Shown: positions 1-8,951, numbered from the stretch's first letter. The stretch: 64,000 nt of DNA from Paenibacillus sp. JNUCC32 (GCF_014863545.1 NZ_CP062260.1:124001-188000), one strand, 5' to 3'. Notes: generated from the sequence alone by a model not told the origin. Program-made: numbers and translations.

Positions 1-89
1 AAGAGAACAGGCATAAGGCTTGTCATATCAAGAAAAAAGGGTTGTCTCTGTTCGGTGAGAAAAAAGTATCGGGAACGATAAAAAAAGCT

Positions 90-118
90 TTGACAAACAA
101 AATATTATGCGTAATAAT
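90..118 (+). promoter_or_regulatory. Sigma-A-type promoter for the first ABC operon
   Basis: TTGACA at 90-95 is followed after 17 bases by AATAAT at 113-118. A shift of one base gives TAATAA with a 16-base spacer. The -35 is perfect and the -10 is weak. It lies about 150 bases upstream of the binding-protein start, leaving a leader that carries the TACGAAA repeats. Confidence 0.55.
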
Positions 119-123
119 AGGCC

Positions 124-184
124 TTACGAAACCGCTTTCGGTATAATTCGCTCAATTACGAAAATTAATAATTATAGTTTCGTA
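124..184. repeat. Three TACGAAA repeats, possible operator
   Basis: TTACGAAA occurs at 124-131 and again at 156-163, exactly 32 bases apart. The inverted form TTTCGTA lies at 178-184, giving a 7+7 inverted repeat with 157-163. All three copies lie just downstream of the candidate promoter, as expected for a repressor operator. No regulator gene is visible next to it. Confidence 0.4.
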
Positions 185-273
185 GCATCAAGATTGTACA
201 GGCCAAGAAAAAGCGGAAACATGAATCCGGTTTCATAATGAATTGCAATTTAATTTCAGGGGGTAACGAACAA

Positions 274-1614
274 ATGATTAAGAAGTTATCAGCATTACTT
301 TTGGCTGGCGCTCTAACCTTCTCGCTGGCAGCTTGCGGAAGCAGCGATTCAGCCGATCAAGGCGCACCTGCCAAAGGCGATAAAAAGGTCATCAAAATTT
401 TACACTGGAAACAAGATAACATCAATAAAGCGATTGAAGAGATCAATAAGAAATTTGAAGAGAAGTATCCCGAGTATACGGTAGAGTATACCACTACGGG
501 TCCGGATGACGAATACAAGCAGGCGCAGAGAGCAAGAATCACCGCCAATGACGTGGACGTCCTGGCCGATTTGTCGGGAATGAGACTCTCCCCGCAGGAA
601 TGGACGCCGGGCGCTAAAGTACCCGATTGGCAGCAATGGATCGATACCGGATTGATTGCGGATTTATCCGACCAAGCCTTCATTAAGAATTATAACGCAA
701 ACGATATCGAAAAAGCCGGAACTTATAACGATAAAGTATATGCCGTTCCTACAGGCAAGGTTGCGATGTCCGGTCTCTTCTACAATAAAGAAATCTTCGA
801 GCAGAACGGCTTAAGCGTTCCGAAAACGTGGTCGGAGTTTATGAAGCTGAACGATGACTTGAAAGCCAAAGGCATCACACCGATTGTTGTAGCAGGTAAA
901 GACGTATGGCCTTTGAAACTTCCGGTGTTCGCCCTGCAGGCCAAAATCCTGGGCGGCGGAGACCAGCAGAAATGGATCGAGGGCGTGTGGAAGGGCGAGA
1001 CGGCTTATAACGATGAAGAAGCCATCGAGGTTTTGGAAAAAATGAAGACGCTTCAAGACAATTACATGATCGACGGCTTCATGGGGATCGATTATGCAAC
1101 GGCGCCTTCCTATTTTGCAACAGGAAAAGCTGCGATGCTGGCTGACGGCTCTTGGGATGCCCCAACCGTTGCGGCAGCTAATCCAGAGTTGAAATTCGGT
1201 TACTTCCCGCTTCCGGCCACCGAGGATGCAGCGAAGAACGCCTCCTTTGTCGGCAAGTATGACGTAACATGGTACGCGGCCGAGAAAGGTCCGAACAAAG
1301 AAGGAGCCCTGAAGTGGCTTGAATTCTTCTCGGAGCCGGAAAATTACACGACATTCGTGAAGGCAGCCGGATTCATTCCGACGCAGGACAACATTCAGAC
1401 GGAAAGCGACTTCATTGACAATGAACTGACTCCTTATCTCGGCGAGTTCGAATTGGCGTACGAAATCATGATGATCAACCGCCAGAATATCGGCGAGCAT
1501 CTGGCTGCAGAAGGCGTTCACACGGAATTCCTGGCACCGGGCGGACCTTATAAAACGGCAAAAGAGCTGGCTGACATTCAGCAAAAAGAATGGGAAGCAG
1601 CCGCTCCGAAATAA
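274..1614 (+). CDS. Sugar ABC transporter solute-binding lipoprotein
   Basis: Extracellular family 1 solute-binding protein of 446 residues that would capture a sugar at the membrane surface. The start at 274 is chosen over the upstream in-frame ATG at 238 because a GGGGG-type ribosome site precedes it and it begins directly with a lipoprotein signal peptide (MIKK, hydrophobic stretch, lipobox LAAC with Cys21). The mature part has the usual two-lobed pattern of this family, with Trp/Gly-rich segments such as GSWDAP near residue 290. Two permeases and a GH94 phosphorylase follow, so a disaccharide is the likely ligand. No ATPase is encoded here; a shared MsmX-type ATPase elsewhere is usual for this class in Bacillota (inference). 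Confidence 0.9.
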   Translation: MIKKLSALLLAGALTFSLAACGSSDSADQGAPAKGDKKVIKILHWKQDNINKAIEEINKKFEEKYPEYTVEYTTTGPDDEYKQAQRARITANDVDVLADLSGMRLSPQEWTPGAKVPDWQQWIDTGLIADLSDQAFIKNYNANDIEKAGTYNDKVYAVPTGKVAMSGLFYNKEIFEQNGLSVPKTWSEFMKLNDDLKAKGITPIVVAGKDVWPLKLPVFALQAKILGGGDQQKWIEGVWKGETAYNDEEAIEVLEKMKTLQDNYMIDGFMGIDYATAPSYFATGKAAMLADGSWDAPTVAAANPELKFGYFPLPATEDAAKNASFVGKYDVTWYAAEKGPNKEGALKWLEFFSEPENYTTFVKAAGFIPTQDNIQTESDFIDNELTPYLGEFELAYEIMMINRQNIGEHLAAEGVHTEFLAPGGPYKTAKELADIQQKEWEAAAPK

Positions 1615-1662
1615 AACTTCTTCTATTATAAAGAGACTTGTATAGAAAGAACCATACTGTAA

Positions 1663-1687
1663 TCGGGGTCTGTGCAGCAGGCCCCGA
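1663..1687 (+). terminator. Intercistronic hairpin after binding protein
   Basis: TCGGGG (1663-1668) pairs with CCCCGA (1682-1687) around a GC-rich loop, without a T tract. In ABC operons such hairpins often stabilise the binding-protein message or partly terminate, giving more binding protein than permease. Confidence 0.4.
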
Positions 1688-1720
1688 CATGCATTGAAAT
1701 GGATTTGCGAGGTGAGAGAG

Positions 1721-1761
1721 ATGTATCCATTTGGAAAAGGGTTTAACGCTTCATACCGTTA
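1721..1761 (+). other. Apparent one-base frameshift at permease start
   Basis: ATG at 1721 follows a good ribosome site (AGGTGAG) but its frame reads MYPFGKGFN and then stops within 20 codons. The next frame continues as RFIPLLLLIP into the permease but has no start with a ribosome site. Restoring one A in TTTAACGC (1742-1749) would give MYPFGKGFKRFIPLLLL, a normal permease N-terminus. This is either a sequencing error or a real frameshift. Confidence 0.6.
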
Positions 1762-2613
1762 TTGCTGCTATTGATACCGATGGCGTTATACATCGTTTTT
1801 TATTTCGGACCTTCGATCCTGACGGTCATCTATTCCTTTACCGATGTGAAGAACCTGCCGGGCAGCACCTATCAATTCGTCGGGCTTGATAATTACAGGG
1901 AACTCTTCTTCTCAGGGAACTCGGGCGAGCGGTGGCGCTCGATCGTAAATACCCTGATCTTCATGTTCGTCGTGACGATTGTGCAAAACGGGGTCGCCCT
2001 GTTTATCGCCGTTATCATTAACCAGCGGCTGAAAGGCGATTACTTCTACCGCGCGGTATTCTTCCTGCCGGTCGTACTCGGCGTAGCCGTGGTTGCGCTG
2101 ATCTGGGGCATGATGTTCGATCCGTTGAACGGACCGGTCAACCGCCTTTATGACGCTCTTTTCGGCTATCAGGACATGTTCTTCGGCAGCTTTACCCATG
2201 CGTTCGGTTATATTATTTTCGTTCAGATCTGGATGTACATGGGCTACTCCATGCTGATCTTTCTGGCTGGCCTCCAATCGGTTCCGAAGGATTTATACGA
2301 AGCGGGTCATATTGACGGCACCAACAAGTGGCAGTCTTTCCGCCATATCACCTTCCCCCTGATCGCTCCGTCCTTCACGGTGAATATGCTGTTATCCATT
2401 ATCGGCGCCATGTCGACGTTCGATATCATATTGGCGACAACGGACGGTCGTTTCAATACTAGGACGATGGCTTACGACGTGTACAAGGAAACGTTCCGGG
2501 GTAGCTTGGAAATGGGCCTTCCTTCGGCACTGTCCGTGATCCAGTTCCTGATTATTCTCCTGTTTGTCGTCGTAGCCGTCAGGCAGACGCGTAAGAGAGA
2601 GGTGGAATATTGA
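1762..2613 (+). CDS. Sugar ABC transporter permease (MalF/LacF type), 5' end frameshifted
   Basis: Inner-membrane permease with about six transmembrane segments and the EAA-loop signature (EAGHIDGTN, then FPLIAP) that docks the ATPase, near residues 175-200. The open frame begins only at TTG 1762, which has no ribosome site. The properly spaced ribosome site and ATG at 1721 lie in another frame, so the true N-terminus is probably 13-14 codons longer and displaced by a single-base loss. It is the second gene of the operon and its stop overlaps the next start (TGATG). As written, translation would be poor unless the sequence carries an error. The MalF/LacF assignment rests on length, topology and partner genes. 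Confidence 0.85.
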   Translation: MLLLIPMALYIVFYFGPSILTVIYSFTDVKNLPGSTYQFVGLDNYRELFFSGNSGERWRSIVNTLIFMFVVTIVQNGVALFIAVIINQRLKGDYFYRAVFFLPVVLGVAVVALIWGMMFDPLNGPVNRLYDALFGYQDMFFGSFTHAFGYIIFVQIWMYMGYSMLIFLAGLQSVPKDLYEAGHIDGTNKWQSFRHITFPLIAPSFTVNMLLSIIGAMSTFDIILATTDGRFNTRTMAYDVYKETFRGSLEMGLPSALSVIQFLIILLFVVVAVRQTRKREVEY

Positions 2614-3449
2614 TGCGAAATTCCAAAACCACGCAAATTCTCTCTTATGCCGTCATAGGTTTGCTGCTGATTCTGTACGTCGTTCCGCTTCTGCTCGTCT
2701 TCAATGTATCGCTCAAATCCTTCAACGAATACTTGCTCAACCCGATCGGAATCGTGAAGAACATCGAATGGGGCAACTATTCCCAGGCATGGTCCGAAGG
2801 CAATTTCGCGGGTTATTTTGCGAACAGCCTGATCTATACGGTGACGGCGACGGTGCTGACCATCATCGTATCGTTGTTTGCGGCGTTTCCGGTCGCACGC
2901 GGTTACGTGATGTGGAGCGGCTTTATCTACATGTTCTTTTTGCTGTCCCAGTTCCTTCCGAACCCGATGGTTGCGCAGTATAAATTGATGCTGTCCTTCA
3001 AGGAAAGCGTTTCGTTCTTCGGGTATGATACCAAGCTCGGCTATATCCTGCTGAAAACGACGGGGACGGGCGTGGTGTTCATGATGTTCGTCGGTTACAT
3101 CAAGTCGATCAGCCGCGATTTGGATGAGGCGGCAGGCATGGATGGATCCGGCTATATCCGTTACTTGTTCCAGATCATTCTGCCGCTGATGAAGCCGGTG
3201 ATCGCAACGGGCGTCATTCTGACAGCGATCGGAATCTGGAACGATTTTGTCGGGCCGATCATGTACCTGCCGAGTCCGTCCAACTATCCCATTACGTTCG
3301 GCCTGAAAGAATTCAGAGGGCAGTACGGGAATAACTGGCCGCTGCTTGCATGCGGAATTACGATCGTTGCCGCACCATTGATCATTCTGTATACGTTCAT
3401 ACAGAAGTATCTGGTGGACGGTGCCCTGGCGGGAGCCGTCAAATCCTAA
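2613..3449 (+). CDS. Sugar ABC transporter permease (MalG/LacG type)
   Basis: Second permease, 278 residues, about six transmembrane helices. The EAA-loop motif (EAAGMDGSG, then IILPLMKP) lies near residues 170-195, and it ends in the typical QKYLVDG-GAVKS tail of MalG-type subunits. ATG 2613 overlaps the TGA of the upstream permease by one base, with GAGAGGTGG as ribosome site, so the pair is translationally coupled. It forms the membrane channel with the preceding permease. Confidence 0.93.
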   Translation: MRNSKTTQILSYAVIGLLLILYVVPLLLVFNVSLKSFNEYLLNPIGIVKNIEWGNYSQAWSEGNFAGYFANSLIYTVTATVLTIIVSLFAAFPVARGYVMWSGFIYMFFLLSQFLPNPMVAQYKLMLSFKESVSFFGYDTKLGYILLKTTGTGVVFMMFVGYIKSISRDLDEAAGMDGSGYIRYLFQIILPLMKPVIATGVILTAIGIWNDFVGPIMYLPSPSNYPITFGLKEFRGQYGNNWPLLACGITIVAAPLIILYTFIQKYLVDGALAGAVKS

Positions 3450-3474
3450 GGCATAGAGGGGAAGAAAAAGCGAT

Positions 3475-6201
3475 ATGAAATCAACGGGATGGAAGTTCGA
3501 GGGGGATCAGGGCGTCTTTACGCTGCGTCATCCTGAACTACATAACTATTTATATTTTCCTTTGGTCAACGAGGCGGGCATGATGTCGGCCATCACGCCG
3601 AATCTTCACGGCGAAATGACCAGCAGCCACAATACGTTTTTGATGTCGCCGGTATCGGTGGAGGATCTTCATAATTCCAAGTCCGCGCGCAACTTTTGGG
3701 TGCACATCGACGGGCAGGGCGCATGGTCCGTATCCGGAAACTCCGCCAAGCAGAATGCGAACCGGTTCATGCATCAGGAAGAAGAGGGTCAATTGGAAGC
3801 CGGGTTCCTATGGCACAAGCTGAAGCGGATGAACGGGGAGGCCGGGCTGCAAACGGAAGTTACCAGCTTCGTGCCGGTGACGGATGACCAGATCGAGTTA
3901 ATGAAAGTAACGCTGACCAATGTAGGCCAGCAAACGCTAAAACTGACCCCTACCGCGGCTGTTCCGCTGTATGGACGTTCGGCGGATGATCTGCGGGACC
4001 ATCGTCATGTGACATCCCTGCTGCATCGGATTTATGTCCATCGGGAAGGGGTTGAAGTGCAGCCCGTGCTCTCGTTTGACGAGCGGGGTCACCGTATCAA
4101 TCGCGTATCCTACAGCGTGCTGGGTGCGGAGGGGGACGGCTCAGCCCCAGTCGGTTATTTCCCGGTGCTCGAGGAATACATCGGGGAGGGCGGAGCACTC
4201 GATTGGCCTGAGGCCGTAATTGCCAATAAGCCGGCATACGCGCAGGCTGGAGACTCCATGGAAGGGTACGAGGCCCTTGGAGGTCTGCGGTTCGCGGAGG
4301 CGGAGCTGCGGCCCGGTGAATCCAAAGCCTATGTCATGGCAATGGTCATAGCGAAGGATCGCGCAGACATCGAAAGGCTGTCCGAAACGTATTTATCGGA
4401 GAAGCGGTTTGATGAGCTGCTTGCGCAGAACGAAGCCTATTGGAATGAGAAACTGAATACGGTATTCTTCCAGACCGGTGATCCGCAGCAGGATCTATGG
4501 ATGAAATGGGTTACCCTGCAGCCGATCCTGCGCCGTTTATACGGGAATTCCTTTCTTCCTTATCATGATTACGGCCGAGGTGGCCGCGGATGGCGCGACC
4601 TGTGGCAGGATTGCCTGGCCTTGATGATTATGGAGCCTGCCGAGGTTCGGTATCTGCTGCTCAATAACTATGCGGGCGTCCGGATTGACGGAAGCAATGC
4701 TACGATCATCGGCACGAAGCCGGGCGAATTCGTTGCTGATCGGAACAACATTCCGCGCGTATGGATGGATCACGGCGCTTGGCCTTTCATGACCACGCTG
4801 CTTTACATCGATCAGAGCGGGGATATGGATTTTCTGAAGCAGCCGCAGACCTATTTCCGCGACGTATTCGTAAAACGCTGCCAGGAGAAGGACGCCGGAT
4901 GGCTGCCTGAGCACGGGAATCGACTCTTGACCGTCAGCGGCGAGGTATACGAAGGTACGGTCCTGGAGCATATGCTGCTTCAAAATCTGGTGCCGTTCTT
5001 TAACGTCGGCGAACACAACAACATCAAACTCGAGGGAGCCGACTGGAACGACGGTCTGGACCTTGCTCCGGGCAGAGGGGAGAGCGTGGCCTTCACGGCG
5101 TTTTATGCCAGCAATTTGATGCAGCTTGGCGATCTGCTGCTGGCGTGGCAGGATACGGAAGGCGTCGAGCATGTGGAAATAGCGGAGGAAATGGCGGTGC
5201 TTCTCGATTCGGTGACGGCTCCCGTCTCGTACGAGGATGTGCAGGGCAAGCTGAATTTGCTGGATAGCTATTATGAGGCCGTCAAGGCGTCCGTGACCGG
5301 GAACAAACGGAAATTCAGCATTGCGGACGTTGTGCAGGATTTGAAGCTGAAGGCGGATTGGCTCATTCAGCATTTGCGCTGCAACGAATGGATCACGAGC
5401 CAAGAAGGGTACTCCTGGTTTAACGGGTATTACAATAATGACGGCGCCCGCGTGGAAGGCGATCATCCCCTGGGCGTGCGCATGACGCTAACAGGCCAGG
5501 TCTTTGCCGTCATGGGCGGAATTGCGGACGATGAACAGGTAGGGCACATCACGAAATCGGTTGACCGTTACTTAAAAGACCCTAGCATCGGTTACCGCCT
5601 CAATTCGAACTTTGGCGAGATCCAACAAAACCTCGGGCGGGCATTCGGCTTCGCGTTCGGACATAAAGAGAATGGGGCCATGTTTAGCCATATGAGCGTC
5701 ATGTACGCCAATGCGCTTTATAAGAGAGGTTTTGTCCAAGAGGGCCACGAGGTATTGCGTTCGATTTATGATCTGAGCCAGGATTTTGAACGCAGCCGCA
5801 TGTATCCGGGCATTCCCGAGTACATTAACGAGAAGGGAAGGGGGATGTATCCCTACCTTACCGGGTCGGCAAGCTGGCTGCTGCTCACCATGCTGACCGA
5901 GGTGTTTGGAGTGAAAGGGAACCGTGGACATCTTCGCCTGGAACCGAAACTAAGGTCTGCTCAATTCGATGCCGGCGGCCACGCCACGGTCACTACCGGG
6001 TTTGCCGGAAAACAGCTTCAAATCGTATACGGCAATCCAAACCGGTTGGATTATGGAAGCTATGCGATTCAATCGGTTACGCTGAACGGTGAAAAGATAC
6101 AGCTGCGCAGTCAAGATCCCGGGGCAGTCGACCTGGATCGCAGCATGCTGTCCTCGTTATCCGGCAGCGAACGGGCTTTGATACACGTCAAGCTTGCCTG
6201 A
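3475..6201 (+). CDS. GH94 disaccharide phosphorylase (cellobiose/laminaribiose type)
   Basis: Cytoplasmic inverting phosphorylase of 908 residues that would cleave a beta-linked glucose disaccharide with phosphate to alpha-glucose-1-phosphate and glucose. Family signs: N-terminal beta-sandwich, then an (alpha/alpha)6 barrel with GRGWRDLWQD near 365, DWND at 523-526 (the motif holding the general acid in GH94), and YPYLTGSASW near 795. Length suits laminaribiose or cellobiose phosphorylases better than the much longer cyclic glucan enzymes. From memory, a laminaribiose phosphorylase of about this size is known from a Paenibacillus and lies beside ABC genes. The linkage specificity cannot be read here. 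It starts 25 bases after the permease in the same operon, so import and phosphorolysis are linked. Confidence 0.87.
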   Translation: MKSTGWKFEGDQGVFTLRHPELHNYLYFPLVNEAGMMSAITPNLHGEMTSSHNTFLMSPVSVEDLHNSKSARNFWVHIDGQGAWSVSGNSAKQNANRFMHQEEEGQLEAGFLWHKLKRMNGEAGLQTEVTSFVPVTDDQIELMKVTLTNVGQQTLKLTPTAAVPLYGRSADDLRDHRHVTSLLHRIYVHREGVEVQPVLSFDERGHRINRVSYSVLGAEGDGSAPVGYFPVLEEYIGEGGALDWPEAVIANKPAYAQAGDSMEGYEALGGLRFAEAELRPGESKAYVMAMVIAKDRADIERLSETYLSEKRFDELLAQNEAYWNEKLNTVFFQTGDPQQDLWMKWVTLQPILRRLYGNSFLPYHDYGRGGRGWRDLWQDCLALMIMEPAEVRYLLLNNYAGVRIDGSNATIIGTKPGEFVADRNNIPRVWMDHGAWPFMTTLLYIDQSGDMDFLKQPQTYFRDVFVKRCQEKDAGWLPEHGNRLLTVSGEVYEGTVLEHMLLQNLVPFFNVGEHNNIKLEGADWNDGLDLAPGRGESVAFTAFYASNLMQLGDLLLAWQDTEGVEHVEIAEEMAVLLDSVTAPVSYEDVQGKLNLLDSYYEAVKASVTGNKRKFSIADVVQDLKLKADWLIQHLRCNEWITSQEGYSWFNGYYNNDGARVEGDHPLGVRMTLTGQVFAVMGGIADDEQVGHITKSVDRYLKDPSIGYRLNSNFGEIQQNLGRAFGFAFGHKENGAMFSHMSVMYANALYKRGFVQEGHEVLRSIYDLSQDFERSRMYPGIPEYINEKGRGMYPYLTGSASWLLLTMLTEVFGVKGNRGHLRLEPKLRSAQFDAGGHATVTTGFAGKQLQIVYGNPNRLDYGSYAIQSVTLNGEKIQLRSQDPGAVDLDRSMLSSLSGSERALIHVKLA

Positions 6202-6222
6202 TTCGCGCTTATAAAAATTTCG

Positions 6223-6254
6223 GAAGCCCTGGCAGACAAGTCGGCCGGGGCTTC
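6223..6254 (+). terminator. Hairpin after GH94 gene
   Basis: GAAGCCCTGG pairs imperfectly with CCGGGGCTTC, with only a short T-rich tail. It is probably a leaky terminator or processing stem between the phosphorylase and the epimerase-like gene. Confidence 0.4.
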
Positions 6255-6279
6255 TTCATCATGAATGGAGCGATGCTTT

Positions 6280-7164
6280 GTGGGACATCAACTAGCGAAC
6301 GGACGATTGGAAGTCGAAATAGCGAAAGTAGGACGTTATCAAGGCACGCGTTTTGACCGCACGGGTTTCATCACCCAGGTGAAATTGAGCGAGAGCGGCC
6401 ATACCTTCTGTGTTCATGAGTTTGCGGAAGGGTTTAACCCGCAGGCCGGGTCCGGGTTATGCAACGAGTTCGGACTCCATGAAGGGATGGGGTACGCGGA
6501 GGCCGAAGTTGGAGATTGGTTTCCTAAATTAGGGGTGGGCCTTCTTAAACGGGTCAGCGAGGCCCCGTATAACTTTCAGTATGCGTATCCGGCGGAGCCT
6601 TTCGATGTGGATGTCATTTCGGGTGACTCGAACATCTCCTATACGGTTCGTTCCAGGAGCATAAACGGCTATGCAGCAAGATTGGTGAAGAAGATCTCGA
6701 TTAAAGATACCGTATTAACGATAGATTACGAGCTTATTAACGAAGGAAGCCGAAGGATCGATACGGAGGAGTATGTCCATAATTTCATAGGGATCAACGA
6801 GGAAGCGGTAGGACCCCAGTATAAGCTGAAGCTGCCGGTTCCTGTCCGGTTTACGGAGGTCGAATCTGACTATACCTCGGACTTGCTGTCTGTCCAGGAT
6901 AACGAGATAGGCTGGACCGCCAGACCGCATAAGCCCTTCTATGGAAGAATGAAAGGCTTCAATGGCGGCGATTATCCGTATTCATGGGAGCTGACGCACA
7001 GTGCACGCAGGGCGGGGGTAAGGGAGATCAGCGATTTTCCGGTTGCGCATATGGCCCTGTGGGGGACCGGACACGTTATTTCGCCGGAAGTGTTTGTTCG
7101 ATTAAGCCTGGCCCCCGGAGAAAAGAGATCTTGGAGCAGAAAGTACCAATTCTTCTACTGGTAA
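6280..7164 (+). CDS. Aldose 1-epimerase-like (galactose mutarotase fold) protein
   Basis: About 294 residues with the beta-rich galactose-mutarotase pattern: a conserved N-terminal GRYQGTRFDRTGFI strand, ESGHTFC, and a C-terminal FFYW. It probably acts on, or binds, sugars released by the upstream phosphorylase, since interconverting anomers is the common role of this fold. GTG 6280 is preferred because GGAG lies 9 bases upstream; ATG 6265 is in frame but has no visible ribosome site. Classical mutarotase catalytic His/Glu residues could not be assigned with confidence, so a non-catalytic sugar-binding role remains possible. It follows the GH94 gene by about 80 bases across a weak hairpin. 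Confidence 0.7.
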   Translation: MGHQLANGRLEVEIAKVGRYQGTRFDRTGFITQVKLSESGHTFCVHEFAEGFNPQAGSGLCNEFGLHEGMGYAEAEVGDWFPKLGVGLLKRVSEAPYNFQYAYPAEPFDVDVISGDSNISYTVRSRSINGYAARLVKKISIKDTVLTIDYELINEGSRRIDTEEYVHNFIGINEEAVGPQYKLKLPVPVRFTEVESDYTSDLLSVQDNEIGWTARPHKPFYGRMKGFNGGDYPYSWELTHSARRAGVREISDFPVAHMALWGTGHVISPEVFVRLSLAPGEKRSWSRKYQFFYW

Positions 7165-7193
7165 CCGGAACAATTTAATGTGAATAATTACAC

Positions 7194-7222
7194 TTGAAGG
7201 TCTATGGGATTGTTGCTATGAT
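7194..7222 (+). promoter_or_regulatory. Promoter of serC
   Basis: TTGAAG at 7194-7199, a 17-base spacer, and TATGAT at 7217-7222. Transcription would start near 7229, about 38 bases before the TTG start codon. Confidence 0.65.
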
Positions 7223-7266
7223 TAGCGTTAATTAGCATTCATAGTAGAGAAAGGGTGGAGAGTCTT

Positions 7267-8355
7267 TTGAGCAAGAGAGCATACAATTTTAACGCAGGAC
7301 CTGCTGCATTGCCGCTTGAAGTGTTGGAGCGCGCCCAGGCCGAATTCGTCAATTACGGAAATACCGGCATGTCGATTATGGAAATGTCTCATCGCGGCGC
7401 CGTTTATGAAGCCGTTCATAACGAAGCGCAGGAGCGCCTGCTGTCCCTGCTGGGGAATCCATCCGGTTACAAGGTATTGTTCATCCAGGGCGGCGCAAGC
7501 ACGCAATTCGCCATGATTCCGATGAACTTCCTAGGTCAAGGCCAGGTTGCGAACTACGTGATGACGGGAAGCTGGGCGGACAAGGCTATTAAAGAAGCCA
7601 AGCTGATCGGCGATACCCATGTGGCGGCATCTTCCGAAGAGAGCAAATACATGACTCTGCCCCGCATTCAAGACATTAAGCTGTCGGACAATGCAGCTTA
7701 TCTCCATCTGACTTCCAATGAAACCATTGAAGGCACCCAGTTTAAGGAATTCCCGGATACCGGTTCCGTTCCGCTCATCGGTGATATGTCAAGCGATATT
7801 CTCAGCCGTCCATTCGATATGAACCAGTTCGCGATGGTGTATGCGGGTGCGCAGAAGAACCTTGGACCATCCGGCGTGGCGGTCGTGATCGTCAGAGAGG
7901 ACATGATTACAGATTCTCCTAAACATCTGCCGACTATGCTTCGCTACAATACGTATTTGAAAAATAACTCGCTGTACAACACGCCGCCTTCTTTCGGCAT
8001 TTACATGATCAACGAAGTGCTGAAGTGGATTGAGGAGAAGGGCGGCCTCCAAGGTGTTCAACAGTTGAATCGCAAGAAAGCGGCTCTGATCTATGATGCC
8101 ATCGACAGCAGCGAAGGCTTCTACCGCGGCTGCGTGGACGCAGAGGTGCGTTCCGATATGAACATTACGTTCCGTCTTGCCTCCGAGGAGTTGGAGAAGG
8201 AATTCGTGAAGGCTTCGGAGCAAGCAGGCTTTGTCGGCCTCAAGGGCCACCGCAGCGTCGGCGGTTTGCGGGCTTCCGCGTATAATGCCGTTCCTTACGA
8301 GAGTGCTCAGGCCCTCGTGGAATTCATGCAGGAGTTCAAGAACAGCCACAGCTAA
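7267..8355 (+). CDS. serC: Phosphoserine aminotransferase
   Basis: PLP enzyme of serine biosynthesis that converts 3-phosphohydroxypyruvate and glutamate to phosphoserine; it also serves pyridoxine synthesis in some bacteria. The 362 residues open with KRAYNFNAGPAALP and contain the family segment GNTGMSIMEMSHRG. The PLP lysine is K197 in AGAQKNLGPSG, and GLKGHRSVGGLRASAYNA lies near the C-terminus. TTG 7267 is chosen because AAGGGTGGAG lies six bases upstream and the protein aligns from SKRAYNFN; GTG 7255 overlaps the ribosome site. It is a single-gene unit with its own promoter and a strong terminator. Confidence 0.97.
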   Translation: MSKRAYNFNAGPAALPLEVLERAQAEFVNYGNTGMSIMEMSHRGAVYEAVHNEAQERLLSLLGNPSGYKVLFIQGGASTQFAMIPMNFLGQGQVANYVMTGSWADKAIKEAKLIGDTHVAASSEESKYMTLPRIQDIKLSDNAAYLHLTSNETIEGTQFKEFPDTGSVPLIGDMSSDILSRPFDMNQFAMVYAGAQKNLGPSGVAVVIVREDMITDSPKHLPTMLRYNTYLKNNSLYNTPPSFGIYMINEVLKWIEEKGGLQGVQQLNRKKAALIYDAIDSSEGFYRGCVDAEVRSDMNITFRLASEELEKEFVKASEQAGFVGLKGHRSVGGLRASAYNAVPYESAQALVEFMQEFKNSHS

Positions 8356-8375
8356 TTTCATGAGATCAGACGACG

Positions 8376-8410
8376 ATAACCTTCCGCCAAGCTGGCGGAA
8401 GGTTATTTCT
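8376..8410 (+). terminator. Terminator of serC
   Basis: Perfect 13-bp stem, ATAACCTTCCGCC (8376-8388) with its complement at 8394-8406, a five-base loop, then TTTCT. Confidence 0.85.
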
Positions 8411-8486
8411 GGATATCCCGGGAATTCGGAAGGGAATCGGTTATAATAAGAATAAAAATAAACAGAAGAAAAGGTGACTTATCAAC

Positions 8487-8951
8487 ATGGCATTACACAT
8501 CGTACTAGTCGAACCGGAAATTCCAGCCAATACGGGCAATATCGCCAGAACCTGTGCCGCCACGGGCACGCATCTGCACCTGGTCCGTCCGCTCGGCTTT
8601 AATACAGACGACAAGACATTGAAACGGGCCGGACTGGATTACTGGTACGCCGTACATATTGAATATCACGATTCCTTTGAGGAATTGCAGGCGCTCTATC
8701 CGGAAGGGCGTTATTTCTACGCTACGACGAAGGCTACCAAGCGTTACATGGACATCGAATATCAGGATGGGGATTTTTTGGTGTTCGGCAAAGAAACCAA
8801 GGGATTGCCTCCGGAACTGCTGGCCGCAAATGCCGAGCATTGCATCCGCATGCCGATGACGGATAAGGTCCGATCGTTGAATCTGTCCAACTCCGCGGCG
8901 ATTATGGTATATGAGGCACTACGCCAGCTGGATTTCCCGGGTATGGAATAA
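8487..8951 (+). CDS. trmL: tRNA (cytidine/uridine-34 2'-O)-methyltransferase
   Basis: SPOUT-fold methyltransferase of 154 residues that methylates the wobble ribose of tRNA-Leu isoacceptors, working as a dimer with S-adenosylmethionine. Family motifs are visible: LVEPEIPANTGNIARTCAATG at the N-terminus, LVRPLGF, DYWY, FGKETKGLP near 98-106, and MTDKVRSLNLSNSAAI forming the C-terminal knot. AAAAGGTGAC precedes the ATG. A TATAAT at 8442-8447 just after the serC terminator suggests its own promoter, though no clear -35 was found. Confidence 0.95.
   Translation: MALHIVLVEPEIPANTGNIARTCAATGTHLHLVRPLGFNTDDKTLKRAGLDYWYAVHIEYHDSFEELQALYPEGRYFYATTKATKRYMDIEYQDGDFLVFGKETKGLPPELLAANAEHCIRMPMTDKVRSLNLSNSAAIMVYEALRQLDFPGME

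Noticed and set aside
4537..5466. 309-codon open frame on the minus strand inside the GH94 gene
   Set aside because: It is fully antisense to a well-conserved enzyme, has no ribosome site and its translation looks like no family.
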